A DNA stretch of 64,000 nt from Bacteroidota bacterium (GCA_016706595.1 JADJJH010000003.1:124001-188000), one strand, 5' to 3'. Shown: positions 46,727 to 54,890, numbered from the stretch's first letter. Notes: generated from the letters alone by a model not told the origin. Made by a program: numbers and translations.

Positions 46727-47668
46727 ATGACCATCACACAAATTGAATATGTAGTAGCTGTAGAACGAAACGGAAGTTTTGTAACGGCTGCTGAAAAATG
46801 TTTTGTTACTCAACCTACTTTAAGTATGCAAATTCAAAAGTTGGAGGAAGAATTAGGAGTGAAGATTTTTGATAGAAATCATCACCCTATTATTCCAACC
46901 GATATGGGGAAGTTGATTATTGACCAAGCCAAAAAGGTAATTTTTGAACGCGATAAGATAGATGAACTGATAAGTTCAAGTAAGAAGGAGTTAATTGGGA
47001 AATTGAATATTGGGATTATCCCTACCGTTGCGTCAAGCATCGTGCCACGAGCTTTGAAGTCGTTTGTGAAAAAGTATACTTCTGTTGATATTTCTATAAC
47101 AGAAATGAATACCGATCAGATAACGCATAAACTAAAAGAAGGCGAAATTGATTTTGGTATTTTAAGCACACCTTTGCATGAAAAGTCGTTGAAGGAGAGT
47201 CCGCTTTACCTTGAACCTTATGTGGTGTATGCATCAAAAGGACATAAACTATTGAAGAACAAAATTATTGACCCGAAGGACATTGATGTCAATGAATTGT
47301 GGAGTTTGGGCGACGAGCATTGCATGCGTTTTCAAGTAATTAATTTATGCGGCAAACAGAAATTTTATGGTGCCGAAAATGCGTTTAATTACCAATCGGG
47401 TTCTTTATTATCATTGATTCGCATGGTGGATGTAAATGGAGGTTTAACCATTTTACCCGAATTGAGTATTGCCGATTTTCCTAAGGACATGTTGGAACAA
47501 GTGCGTTACTTTAAAGAACCCACTCCGGTGCGTGAAATTAGTTTAGTAACCAACAAGTACTTTACAAAAAATAAGTTAGCGATTTCATTTACTGAAAGTG
47601 TGTTATCGCAAATACCGGAAGAGATGAAGGCAAAGAATAAGAAGCGTAAGGTATTGCCTATTAGTTAG
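46727..47668 (+). CDS. oxyR: LysR-type peroxide regulator OxyR
   Basis: A 313-residue LysR-family regulator. The N-terminal helix-turn-helix is in GSFVTAAEKCFVTQPTLSMQIQKLEEELG. The redox pair is C-MRFQVINL-C (about residues 200 and 209), with the same nine-residue spacing and preceding His as OxyR, supporting peroxide sensing. ATG 46727 gives the standard N-terminus MTITQIEYVVAVERN. The catalase or peroxidase genes it would control are not adjacent. The short 61-bp gap to the divergent PaaI gene may hold its autoregulatory site. Confidence 0.93.
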   Translation: MTITQIEYVVAVERNGSFVTAAEKCFVTQPTLSMQIQKLEEELGVKIFDRNHHPIIPTDMGKLIIDQAKKVIFERDKIDELISSSKKELIGKLNIGIIPTVASSIVPRALKSFVKKYTSVDISITEMNTDQITHKLKEGEIDFGILSTPLHEKSLKESPLYLEPYVVYASKGHKLLKNKIIDPKDIDVNELWSLGDEHCMRFQVINLCGKQKFYGAENAFNYQSGSLLSLIRMVDVNGGLTILPELSIADFPKDMLEQVRYFKEPTPVREISLVTNKYFTKNKLAISFTESVLSQIPEEMKAKNKKRKVLPIS

Positions 47669-47860
47669 GGATGTCTTTACCCCCGATCTACTTCGTTACT
47701 TTTATCCCGAAGGCTTTCGTGACAAGGCTCTTGAAAAATAAACTACGGTTTTAAAAAATTGAAGTGCCTTGTATATGAGGGTTTTGGAAATGCAATGGGA
47801 TTTGAAGCATATAACGACAAATTCTAAATCCTATATTTTCTATGTTCATATTATGGTTTA

Positions 47861-47993
47861 AACGTTCCCAGCGCAGAAGCGGTGCCTGACAAAGATCAAG
47901 AAAATGCATAGCAATTATTCACAGATCTTAGATGATTAAATTGTTCAGCCCTTAGACGCAGCCGGCATTGCTTTTCTGCGCTGTGTTAGCGGT
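47861..47993 (-). repeat. attC-like large inverted repeat (minus orientation)
   Basis: Read on the minus strand: CCGCTAACA, then an arm CAGCGCAGAAAAGCAATGCC (47964-47983), about 77 bp, the paired arm (47869-47886), then GGAACGTTTAAAC. Arms share ten perfect pairs, a 2-base bulge, then mostly paired bases. The left box CCGCTAACA is identical to that of the 32141 element. The right box CGTTTAAAC departs from GTTRRRY. It follows the lipoprotein gene at 48026-48625. The 190 bp between oxyR and this element hold no gene. Confidence 0.6.
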
Positions 47994-48025
47994 TCGGCAG
48001 CTTCTTTATCCTTAAGTTCTATTTT

Positions 48026-48625
48026 TTATAATTTATCCGGTTTGATTTTACTGTAATCTTGAGTTTTAAGCAAGTCAACGTTGATATTTAGAATTTCTAA
48101 ATTGTATTTATCTTTAATAGAAGTAGCCTGCTCATGCCAACGCATATAGCCTTGTTGATTCAATTTGCCAGCCCAAGTCGCCCATGTAAGAATAACAACG
48201 TAATCTGCCTTCTTGCTGATATTGACCACTCTCTTTTCACCAGCAGTGTCAATTATATGATTTGTAATCATGCCAAGATTATAAGTCGAATCAACTATGT
48301 AATACTTGTTCCTGATAACATTCTCAATACCTAAGTCAGGATTCCCGGTGCAAGTATTTTGAAACGTATCAATTAGAAGATTCCCATTCTTATCAAAAAG
48401 TAAATATCGCGAAATCATCCTGTCCATTTTTCCAATTTCTGAAAATGCAATAGCATCAATTAGGTATTGGTTGCTTGTTGGCAATTCCTTTTTTTTAATA
48501 TATGATTGAATGTAGCCACTACTTTTAGGTTTAGGTGTTGAATCAATGCCATAAAGCAACATTGCAATTTTAGCACGACAACCTACCAATGTCAAACAAA
48601 AAAATAAAAAAATAATATTTTTCAC
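48026..48625 (-). CDS. Orphan lipoprotein with thioredoxin-like C-terminus lacking CxxC
   Basis: A 199-residue predicted lipoprotein (MKNIIFLFFCLTLVGC, lipobox LVGC). Residues about 140-190 read VVILTWATWAGKLNQQGYMRWHEQA ... LEILNINVDLL, which follows the start of a TlpA/thioredoxin-like fold (WATWCxxC) but with Ala, Gly, Lys, Leu at the redox site. A redox role is therefore unlikely. It is bounded on both sides by attC-like sequences (47861-47993 and 48663-48724), so it looks like a single-gene cassette. Function unknown. Confidence 0.7.
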   Translation of the reverse strand: MKNIIFLFFCLTLVGCRAKIAMLLYGIDSTPKPKSSGYIQSYIKKKELPTSNQYLIDAIAFSEIGKMDRMISRYLLFDKNGNLLIDTFQNTCTGNPDLGIENVIRNKYYIVDSTYNLGMITNHIIDTAGEKRVVNISKKADYVVILTWATWAGKLNQQGYMRWHEQATSIKDKYNLEILNINVDLLKTQDYSKIKPDKL

Positions 48626-48662
48626 TTTATCTAAATTAAGAAATAATTGTCACTTTATACTA

Positions 48663-48724
48663 GCTAACGTATATCGTTTTGTGCATTTTTAAGCGTAATG
48701 TGTTGTTGCTGCTGACCGCTAACT
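48663..48724 (-). repeat. Possible attC-like remnant upstream of the lipoprotein gene
   Basis: Read on the minus strand: GTTAGCGGTCAGCAGC (48709-48724) and, about 40 bp later, ATACGTTAGC (48663-48672), just before the lipoprotein leader. The core boxes match the ends of the other two elements, but I see no long paired arms. Could be the eroded upstream partner of the 47861 site. Confidence 0.4.
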
Positions 48725-48761
48725 TTGATATTGTTGTGTTCGCATTACATGGTTTTGAATT

Positions 48762-49415
48762 TTACAAAAAGCAAATAAAATAAGTATTGGTTTTATCATC
48801 AATCCGTTTTACACGAGTGAAATGTTGATGCAATAATTTCTCTACATTTTGTTTAGCAGTATCATGTTTGAAAATCAAATTGAAAATGCAAATGCCATTT
48901 GGACGCAATACATTTTTGCATGCTATGATGAAAGGAGGCTTAGTAATAAAATGGGGCACTACGAGATCTTTAAAAATATCGACACCTATCAAATCAAATT
49001 TTTGTGTGGCAGTTTCAAGATAATCACGAACATCGGTACAAATCCATTGTACATTATTTCGTGCATTTAAATTAAGATTTGATTTGCTGAACTTGATGAT
49101 TTCTTCATCATTGTCGATACACGTTGTCTGTGGGTAACACTTATATTTTTGTTGAAGAATATACAACGCACTTCCTAAGCCAGTACCAAGCAATAAAAAG
49201 CTATCTACTTTTTTAAGTTCATCATGCAGTAAGGGAAAAGTTTTGGTAAACGGATTATACCGCAAACCATATGAATAAATAGCCTGATTGGTTCCCAGTA
49301 TGAGTTGATTTCGGTACAATTGGAGATACAATACACTTAATTGCGTGCCTATACTTTTTTGCAAAGTGATAGGGTAGATATAACTCAGTATTTTTTTATA
49401 AACCGGGATATGCAT
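48762..49415 (-). CDS. Spermidine-synthase-like SAM-binding protein
   Basis: A 217-residue Rossmann-fold protein resembling the spermine/spermidine synthase family. Motif I is FLLLGTGLGSALYIL, and the acidic ribose-binding residue is in CIDNDEEIIKF. A later WICTDVRDYLE and FDLIGVDIFKDLVVP correspond to the catalytic loop, where the usual polyamine-binding DSTDP-type sequence is altered. It is therefore more likely a methyltransferase or paralogue of unknown substrate than a true spermidine synthase. It stands alone. Confidence 0.75.
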   Translation of the reverse strand: MHIPVYKKILSYIYPITLQKSIGTQLSVLYLQLYRNQLILGTNQAIYSYGLRYNPFTKTFPLLHDELKKVDSFLLLGTGLGSALYILQQKYKCYPQTTCIDNDEEIIKFSKSNLNLNARNNVQWICTDVRDYLETATQKFDLIGVDIFKDLVVPHFITKPPFIIACKNVLRPNGICIFNLIFKHDTAKQNVEKLLHQHFTRVKRIDDKTNTYFICFL

Positions 49416-49448
49416 GAAGCGACGAAGCTATGAAAATTGTTACGTTGT

Positions 49449-49510
49449 TAGTGGGTTAGTGGGATACTTTGTTATAGGGTTATTTTGTTATTGAGTTATT
49501 TTGTTGGGAA
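49449..49510 (+). repeat. Octamer-periodic intergenic repeat
   Basis: Consecutive 8-base words: TTAGTGGG, TTAGTGGG, ATACTTTG, TTATAGGG, TTATTTTG, TTATTGAG, TTATTTTG, TTGGGAAT. Register and TTA start are the same as at 20290-20357 but with different word content. Non-coding gap between the methyltransferase start and the DUF5777 gene end. Confidence 0.75.
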
Positions 49511-49619
49511 TTTACGATGTTGTTGGCTGATGATTATAGTGAAAAGAAAGTGCGCCATTGGGTATGAGAAATGTAGAAGCGATACGGTTTGACATCGACA
49601 AGAATATAGCCGTATATGA

Positions 49620-50555
49620 TTACCAACTTGATGAAGTATTTTTTACCACGGTAAATACTCTCGATAAATTGAATCCCAAACGAATTTCACCTTTTTCCCA
49701 TTGTTGGGTGGTTTCGGTGATGAATGCTTTTTCATTCATGCCCCTTGCATTCGATAGATGCAATTGAAATACATGTCCGCCGGTTTCAATATCAAAACCG
49801 ATTGATAGAGGAAAAGTAAATGCACTATTTGTGGCGCCATATATATTAGGGAAGGCATCAATGATAAACGCACTTCGGTTTGATAATTTAATGCGTGCAC
49901 CTACGCCTAAAGAGAATAAATCGTTATTCTCGGTTTTGTTTTCAACCATATTTCGATGTACTACCGTTGGAGAAAGTTGCAGCGTAAAGCCTTGTCCGAA
50001 TTTTCGCCCTATAATAATTTGATGATAGAACCCTAATCTGTTTGAGAAGAAATAAGTTTTTGTATCTGTATTTTTAGTGGTGGTTAGGGTAATGCCCGAA
50101 ACCCAAAGTAATGAAAATGGAATGGGTCTTACCTTTTTGCGTTGATGAATGATACGCCATTTAAAAAAGCCATCTACTTCTTTATTGAAGGTACTTCTAC
50201 CAATACCAATGCTTAGGTTCTTGCTAACTCCATAGTCGAATCCCATTCGCATAGATGCCTGATCTAATCCAAACAATTCTCGATAGCCACTATTCAACGT
50301 TCCGAAACGATGTAGTATTCTAAAATCAAGTACGCCTTTCCCTATCATTTCCATCGAATGTCCATTAATGACTCTGGATGATTTAAATGCATTTTTTACG
50401 TATTCTTTGACGGGTTTAATATCATCGTCCAATAAATTCTCTAATTCATCTTCAGTATTAGTATCAATTTTTAGCGTTGTAGTATCTGTTTGTGCATAGG
50501 TTGTGATAGATACCAATAGAGAAAGAAACAGAAAATTTAATGTAAGCCACTTCAT
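49620..50555 (-). CDS. DUF5777 outer-membrane beta-barrel protein
   Basis: A 311-residue exported protein with signal peptide MKWLTLNFLFLSLLVSITTYAQ (ATG 50555). After an acidic linker, the family block begins: VKEYVKNAFKSSRVINGHSMEMIGKGVLDFRILHRFG in parts, then GLDQASMRMGFDYGVSKNLSIGIGRS. Repeated amphipathic strands end in the barrel segment IRLGFNLSRVFTV. This is DUF5777, commonly found with c-type cytochrome lipoproteins, as here. Together they may form an outer-membrane electron-transfer or metal-handling unit, which is inference. Confidence 0.85.
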   Translation of the reverse strand: MKWLTLNFLFLSLLVSITTYAQTDTTTLKIDTNTEDELENLLDDDIKPVKEYVKNAFKSSRVINGHSMEMIGKGVLDFRILHRFGTLNSGYRELFGLDQASMRMGFDYGVSKNLSIGIGRSTFNKEVDGFFKWRIIHQRKKVRPIPFSLLWVSGITLTTTKNTDTKTYFFSNRLGFYHQIIIGRKFGQGFTLQLSPTVVHRNMVENKTENNDLFSLGVGARIKLSNRSAFIIDAFPNIYGATNSAFTFPLSIGFDIETGGHVFQLHLSNARGMNEKAFITETTQQWEKGEIRLGFNLSRVFTVVKNTSSSW

Positions 50556-50565
50556 AGTTGATATT

Positions 50566-50946
50566 TTAATTGTTTTGAGCACCTCGGTTTACCCAGGTTT
50601 GAATTTTTAAAATGGTGCAATCATCTAGCTTAGAACTACCTTTTGGCATACTTCCATTGTTGATGCTATTTAGAATTGCGGTATAATTATTTTTTACGTT
50701 TGCATATCCTTCCAATGAAATTCCTGCCGATGGCGCACTTCCTCCATGACAAGCAGTACAATTTTGTGTAATGATAGGATTTACAACGGAAGCAAATTGT
50801 GTATTGGTGGTATCGCAAATTGAGATACCTCCCAAAATGTATTCTTTGCTATCATAATAGCAACTGCTAAAAGTAAATAGACCAGTTGCCATGATGAATC
50901 TTATTATTACTAGTTTGCTCGTAAGTTTAATTGTTCTGTGCTCCAT
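50566..50946 (-). CDS. Cytochrome-c-like lipoprotein, single CxxCH
   Basis: A 126-residue predicted lipoprotein (lipobox FSSC) with one haem-binding motif NCTACHGG and the surrounding IITQNCTACHGGSAPSAGISLEGYANV. The end, KLDDCTILKIQTWVNRGAQNN, is nearly the same as the end of the preceding gene, so the two are paralogues. ATG 50946 overlaps the previous gene by 20 bp; ATG 50892 is an alternative but leaves a poor signal. Part of the cytochrome/DUF5777 operon. Confidence 0.8.
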   Translation of the reverse strand: MEHRTIKLTSKLVIIRFIMATGLFTFSSCYYDSKEYILGGISICDTTNTQFASVVNPIITQNCTACHGGSAPSAGISLEGYANVKNNYTAILNSINNGSMPKGSSKLDDCTILKIQTWVNRGAQNN

Positions 50947-51631
50947 TAGTAATCCATTTTTGAATTTTAGTAATATCACATTCAATGAGTTTGCTTCCGT
51001 TTTTTGGCATGGCACTATAGCCGGTTAAGTGATTGATTGAACCCAATAAACTTCCATTGTTAGCAGTTGTTAGCACGCCTAAATAATTGGTTAAATCGAT
51101 ACCCCCACTCATATTGGTAGCTGAATGGCAGCCGGCACAATTTGTTTGTATGATAGGAACAATATGGGTAGTATATTTCATTTCACCTGACGTGTCGCAT
51201 GATGTACAACTGTTATTTCTTGCACCTTGTTCTATCCATTTTTTAATCATAGCAATTTGTGTTGCACTCAAAGGACTCATAGGCGGACGAGGCATTATTT
51301 TATCAGGATCGGTTTTAATAAGCACTTTATATAAATCGCTTGAAGTTGCATTACCAGGATCAACATCTGCAGTAGCCATAATGTTGGCATAGTCGGTAAG
51401 TATTACCCCTTCTTCGTGTGATGCTACATCATGACAGCCGCTCATGGTGCAATTGGAAATGAGAATAGGCAGAATGTCATTAGTAAAATATACGGTATCC
51501 GGACTGCAATTGGAGGAGGTAGTTCCACCATTATTATTGGGTGGAATTACGTTCGTTGAAATAGGTTCGTGCTTGCAAGCTAGGGTAGCCATGATGATAA
51601 TCGATAGCGAAATGATTGTTTTATTGAGCAT
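50927..51631 (-). CDS. Di-haem cytochrome-c-like lipoprotein
   Basis: A 234-residue predicted lipoprotein (lipobox TLAC, MLNKTIISLSIIIMATLAC). Two cytochrome-like modules: the first has NCTMSGCHD, a CX4CH variant instead of CX2CH, and an SPDTVYFTNDILPILISNC lead-in typical of planctomycete-type cytochromes; the second has TNCAGCHSA. MPRPPMSPLSATQIAMIKKWIEQGA and PKNGSKLIECDITKIQKWITNGA supply candidate Met ligands. Likely periplasm- or surface-facing electron transfer. It leads the operon with the single-haem paralogue and the DUF5777 barrel. Confidence 0.85.
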   Translation of the reverse strand: MLNKTIISLSIIIMATLACKHEPISTNVIPPNNNGGTTSSNCSPDTVYFTNDILPILISNCTMSGCHDVASHEEGVILTDYANIMATADVDPGNATSSDLYKVLIKTDPDKIMPRPPMSPLSATQIAMIKKWIEQGARNNSCTSCDTSGEMKYTTHIVPIIQTNCAGCHSATNMSGGIDLTNYLGVLTTANNGSLLGSINHLTGYSAMPKNGSKLIECDITKIQKWITNGAQNN

Positions 51632-51712
51632 AATTATTGGAATGTGTTAAGGTAAATGGATGTGGTTTGGAGAATAAGTTTACAAATTTCATATGTGAGC
51701 TACATTTTTGCT

Positions 51713-51853
51713 GAGCGTGCCCCTCAAGCGCCCCAAAGTAAAGAGTGTTAGCTAAAACAATTATTTTACTCTGGGTCTGCTTTTGGGTCGGGCTATTCAC
51801 TTCAATCTTTTGCTTGAAACAAGCAAAAGGATTTTCGTTACTATCCCTCACGC
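51713..51853 (+). repeat. Dispersed two-hairpin repeat, full-length copy
   Basis: Plus-strand copy of the family at 45276-45424: GAGCGTGCCCCTCAAGCGCCCC, hairpin 1 (AGTAAA 51736-51741 with TTTACT 51766-51771), GGGTCTGCTTTTGGGTCGGGC, TATTCACTTCAATC, hairpin 2 (10-bp perfect arms 51807-51816 and 51820-51829, loop AAA), then TTTTCGTTACTATCCCTCACGC. Conserved blocks are GC-rich while the hairpin sequences are AT-rich here and GC-rich at 45276, so pairing is preserved while sequence is not. Confidence 0.8.
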
Positions 51854-52220
51854 AAATAACCTCATCGTGTTGAAGAAATTTAATCAATGAGATTGCAGTG
51901 TATGTTGAGGAAGTGCTAATTATTTTTTATGTTTTTATTTCGACATAAAAGTATCTTTCAAGATTTTGATATTGATCTACATCTTAATGAAACCATAAAA
52001 AAGTATTATGAACAGGGATTTTATTTTTGAATTAATTTTTCGTCATTCATAAAATCGGTTTCAGTAATTAATCGTCATTTATAAAAGTTTAGATAGCACA
52101 ATCTTTTATATTTCAATTTTGAAATTTTAATTCCTTTGTTGAGTACATTTTGATTTAGAAACAAGGCCATTGAATTTTCCAATAATTCCAATTTTGTTGA
52201 TGTAAATAATCTTGATCAGA
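51854..52220. other. Intergenic AT-rich region
   Basis: No gene seen. It holds one copy of the GAAACC...GGTTTC repeat (51990-52062). The strongly AT-rich stretch around 52060-52200 has no other recognisable signal. Confidence 0.5.
51990..52062. repeat. 73-bp repeat with GAAACC/GGTTTC ends, copy 1
   Basis: Starts GAAACCATAAAAAAGTAT and ends TCGGTTTC. A second copy in the same orientation lies at 52795-52868, on the other side of the small lipoprotein gene. Internal TTTTTCGTCATTCA is identical in both. The terminal hexamers are inverted repeats of each other. Confidence 0.8.
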
Positions 52221-52679
52221 TTAATTTTTACTGAATGTTAAGTAATCAGTACCGCCATTTCCCCCGCTCACATCTATTAATTTCACTTCAGAATTGGTTT
52301 GTGAAATCACATGCCAATCATCTTCTATATCATTGAAAGGAGAAACTCCATTAAAATCTAAAACAAACTTTACTTGACTATCATCATTACCGCTACTCCA
52401 AGTGCCATTTATTGTTGTACTGCTTTTTATTGCGGCCACTGCACCTGTTGCATTGAAAGTGAAATTATAACCCGAAAATTTATAAGTTTCATCACCTGAA
52501 TCAAAAAAGTAAGAAACCTTCCATGACCCATTTTGGATAATGGATTTAGTTTGTGATGCAGAAATATTTATGCCACCTACAGAATTAGATTTAGTGCATG
52601 AGGTTACCGTAAGTACTACAAAATATAAGGTTAGTTTGGCGAAGGATTGCAGAATTAGTTTGTGATTTGCATTTTTCAT
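52221..52679 (-). CDS. Small lipocalin-like lipoprotein
   Basis: A 152-residue predicted lipoprotein with lipobox VTSC (about C28) and mature start TKSNS. The body alternates strands: SIIQNGSWKVSYFFDSG, YKFSGYNFTFNATGAVAA, GTWSSGNDDSQVKFVLDF and EVKLIDVSGGNGG. This resembles the lipocalin-like domains common in Bacteroidota surface lipoproteins. Ligand unknown. The gene lies between two direct copies of a 73-bp repeat. Confidence 0.75.
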   Translation of the reverse strand: MKNANHKLILQSFAKLTLYFVVLTVTSCTKSNSVGGINISASQTKSIIQNGSWKVSYFFDSGDETYKFSGYNFTFNATGAVAAIKSSTTINGTWSSGNDDSQVKFVLDFNGVSPFNDIEDDWHVISQTNSEVKLIDVSGGNGGTDYLTFSKN

Positions 52680-52794
52680 TTTATGAAATTTTAGTGAATA
52701 TTATTTTCAATTATTGGTGAGTTTATTCTTTCTGTTTTATTTTTAATGAGGTAAATGTAGAAGCATCATTCTCAAGTTTTATTCACTCCCGAAC

Positions 52795-52868
52795 GAAACC
52801 ATAAAAAAGTATACTGAAAAAGGATTTTGATTTTGATTGAATTTTTCGTCATTCAAAAAATCGGTTTC
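52795..52868. repeat. 73-bp repeat with GAAACC/GGTTTC ends, copy 2
   Basis: About 80 percent like copy 1 by eye, same orientation, also starting GAAACCATAAAAAAGTAT and ending ATCGGTTTC. It lies about 115 bp upstream of the lipoprotein start, in the 357-bp gap before yggS, which otherwise holds nothing I recognise. Confidence 0.8.
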
Positions 52869-53036
52869 GGTAAGAAGAAAATGATGTTAGGTATAAATTT
52901 GAGAGATGTGAACCAAAACAGAAAGTCGCTATAGATTCATGTAGTTATTTCCTTGCATGGTGCCAACGCCACCAATGATGAATGATGAACGCCCTGCTGA
53001 TAACAAAAAAGACAATTTAGAAGATGCGCCTAAGAT

Positions 53037-53693
53037 TTACCTCTTCCCAAAAAGTAGACTGCCAATGCGAACCATGGTACTTCCTTCTTCAATGGCGATT
53101 TTATAATCGCTGCTCATACCCATCGAAATTTCAGTGAAGTTTTTATCGCCTAATAAATACGTATCCTTTGCATATTGAAAAAGAGATTTTAAATGTTGAA
53201 ACTCTTTTCGAATCGTTTCTTCATGGTCGGTATTGGTTGCCATACCCATCACACCGGCTATTTGAATATGACTATATACACTTGGATTGGCAGTATAATA
53301 CTCCAAAATTTCGATAAGCTCTTTCGTGTTTAATCCAAACTTGGTTTCTTCGCTAGCAATATGCATTTGCAACAAAACTTTTATTACACGATTGCATTTT
53401 GATGCCTGTTTTTCAATTTCATCGAGGAGTTTTAAACTATCAACCGAATGTATCATGTAAACAAAAGGCGCAATATATTTTACTTTATTGCTTTGTAAAT
53501 GCCCTATTAAATGCCACTCAATATCTTTAGGAAGTTGCTCATATTTTTCGCATACTTCTTGAACTTTGTTTTCGCCAAAAGTTTTTAGGCCTTCGTGATA
53601 TAAAGCTAAAATGTCTTCAACGGATTTTGTTTTTGATACGCCAATTAATTTTGTATGACCGAGTTGTTGAAGTATTTCTTGGTATGCCGACAT
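53037..53693 (-). CDS. YggS-family pyridoxal-phosphate homeostasis protein
   Basis: A 218-residue alanine-racemase-N fold protein that binds PLP and buffers its pool. PLP lysine in LIGVSKTKS; then TFGENKVQEVCEKY, WHLIGHLQSNKVKYI, HSVDS, KFGL, VMGMAT and the phosphate-binding EISMGMSSDYKIAIEEGSTMVRIGSLLFG. ATG 53693 gives the standard N-terminus. The endonuclease I gene upstream on the same strand ends 5 bp before this start. Confidence 0.95.
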   Translation of the reverse strand: MSAYQEILQQLGHTKLIGVSKTKSVEDILALYHEGLKTFGENKVQEVCEKYEQLPKDIEWHLIGHLQSNKVKYIAPFVYMIHSVDSLKLLDEIEKQASKCNRVIKVLLQMHIASEETKFGLNTKELIEILEYYTANPSVYSHIQIAGVMGMATNTDHEETIRKEFQHLKSLFQYAKDTYLLGDKNFTEISMGMSSDYKIAIEEGSTMVRIGSLLFGKR

Positions 53694-53697
53694 GCAG

Positions 53698-54780
53698 TTA
53701 TTGTTTTGAAAAAAGTTTATGAACAATACCTTGATTTGTATGTAAATTGATTACATAAATACCATTAGTTAATGCGCTTGTTTCGATTTGTAATGAAGAA
53801 GTATTTTGTTGCCAAATTATTTGTCCGGTTAGATTGGAAATTTGAATTTCATGTATATGAATTTGCTCGGGAACTTGAATGTGCAAAGTATTACTGCAAG
53901 GGTTAGGATATACAGTGAGCATCGAAGCCAATAATTTATCGCTCACATGTAAACTCGTGCAATCGCCAGTTCCCCATATGCAATCGGCAAATATGGGATA
54001 ATCGATAAATGGGTTGCGGTTGTTTTGAATAAGATAAACAGCTTCGTTACGATTCAGTTCCTTTTGACTCACCGGATCGTTATGATGCCAAGTGAGTAAT
54101 AAATTCACGGCTTCATTAGTAAGTTGAGCACCATTGGCCATTTCCCAATTCGTCCAACCTGCATCTTCACCTTCGTAACGGGTAGACATATAAAAAAATG
54201 CACGAGCTAAATCTCCTTTAAATGAATCGATGGGTTCAAACACATCAAAACTTGAACTTGGATAAGTACTTGAAGTTCCTGTTTTAGATCCATTGTCAGA
54301 GGTCCAAGTGGTAGTATTTACTATGCCATAAGGCAAGCTTCCTCGTTTATTATTTACCCATCCATCGGTAGGGAAAATATGTTGTAAGTCGGAATACATT
54401 GGATAAATATTACCGCCAAAATAGGTATTAGGCCAAGTATGTTCGCGATTATAGCAATCACCTTCGCTATTGTAAGTACCGCATTGATCGGCTGTATAAG
54501 TGTAAGTATATGGAGGTGTTCCACCGGGAATATCTGAATAAATATCCCAAACTGTATTACTTCCTTTTTTATCGCTCGATTGAAAATAAGTCCAGAGGTC
54601 GGCGTAAGTACCTACATTATGACCTTTAATAATATCGTGTAAGGAAGTTTTAAGTAAGGTTCCGTTTTTGCCAAAAGCCGGGTTATAGTATTGAGCTTGT
54701 GCATCTGAAAAGTAAAATACGCTAACAAATATACATACTAGTTGAATTTGAGCTTTGCGAAGGTTTGAAAAATAGGTCAC
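53698..54780 (-). CDS. Secreted endonuclease I with T9SS type A sorting domain
   Basis: An exported His-Me-finger nuclease of about 360 residues. No ATG precedes the signal peptide: GTG 54780 gives a good one (MTYFSNLRKAQIQ... ending DAQAQ), and TTG 54804 is the alternative. The endonuclease I domain has CYNREHTWPNTYFGG and SDLQHIFPTDGWVNNKRG, then DLARAFFYMSTRYEG. The C-terminus is a T9SS type A sorting domain (LTVYPNPCSNTLHIQVP ... ISNLTGQIIW ... LTNGIYVINLH). Likely degrades extracellular DNA. Its stop is 5 bp from yggS. Confidence 0.9.
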   Translation of the reverse strand: MTYFSNLRKAQIQLVCIFVSVFYFSDAQAQYYNPAFGKNGTLLKTSLHDIIKGHNVGTYADLWTYFQSSDKKGSNTVWDIYSDIPGGTPPYTYTYTADQCGTYNSEGDCYNREHTWPNTYFGGNIYPMYSDLQHIFPTDGWVNNKRGSLPYGIVNTTTWTSDNGSKTGTSSTYPSSSFDVFEPIDSFKGDLARAFFYMSTRYEGEDAGWTNWEMANGAQLTNEAVNLLLTWHHNDPVSQKELNRNEAVYLIQNNRNPFIDYPIFADCIWGTGDCTSLHVSDKLLASMLTVYPNPCSNTLHIQVPEQIHIHEIQISNLTGQIIWQQNTSSLQIETSALTNGIYVINLHTNQGIVHKLFSKQ

Positions 54781-54810
54781 AGATGTTTGAATTGTTGAAG
54801 GCAAATGTAA

Positions 54811-54890
54811 TTATCAATCTTCAATCTTCAGTTATCAATCTTCAATCTTCAGTTATCAATCTTCAATCTACAGTTATCAGTCATCGATTG
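54811..54890. repeat. 21-bp tandem repeat, about 3.7 copies
   Basis: Units start at 54813, 54834 and 54855, each ATCAATCTTCAATCTTCAGTT with small changes, then a degraded fourth. Followed by its own inverted words (ATTGAAAAATTGAAGATTG near 54886-54914). It fills the gap between the endonuclease and type B surface protein genes. Confidence 0.85.

Noticed and set aside
48762..49415. Calling the methyltransferase-fold gene a spermidine synthase (speE)
   Set aside because: The polyamine-binding and catalytic Asp motifs are altered and the protein is short.
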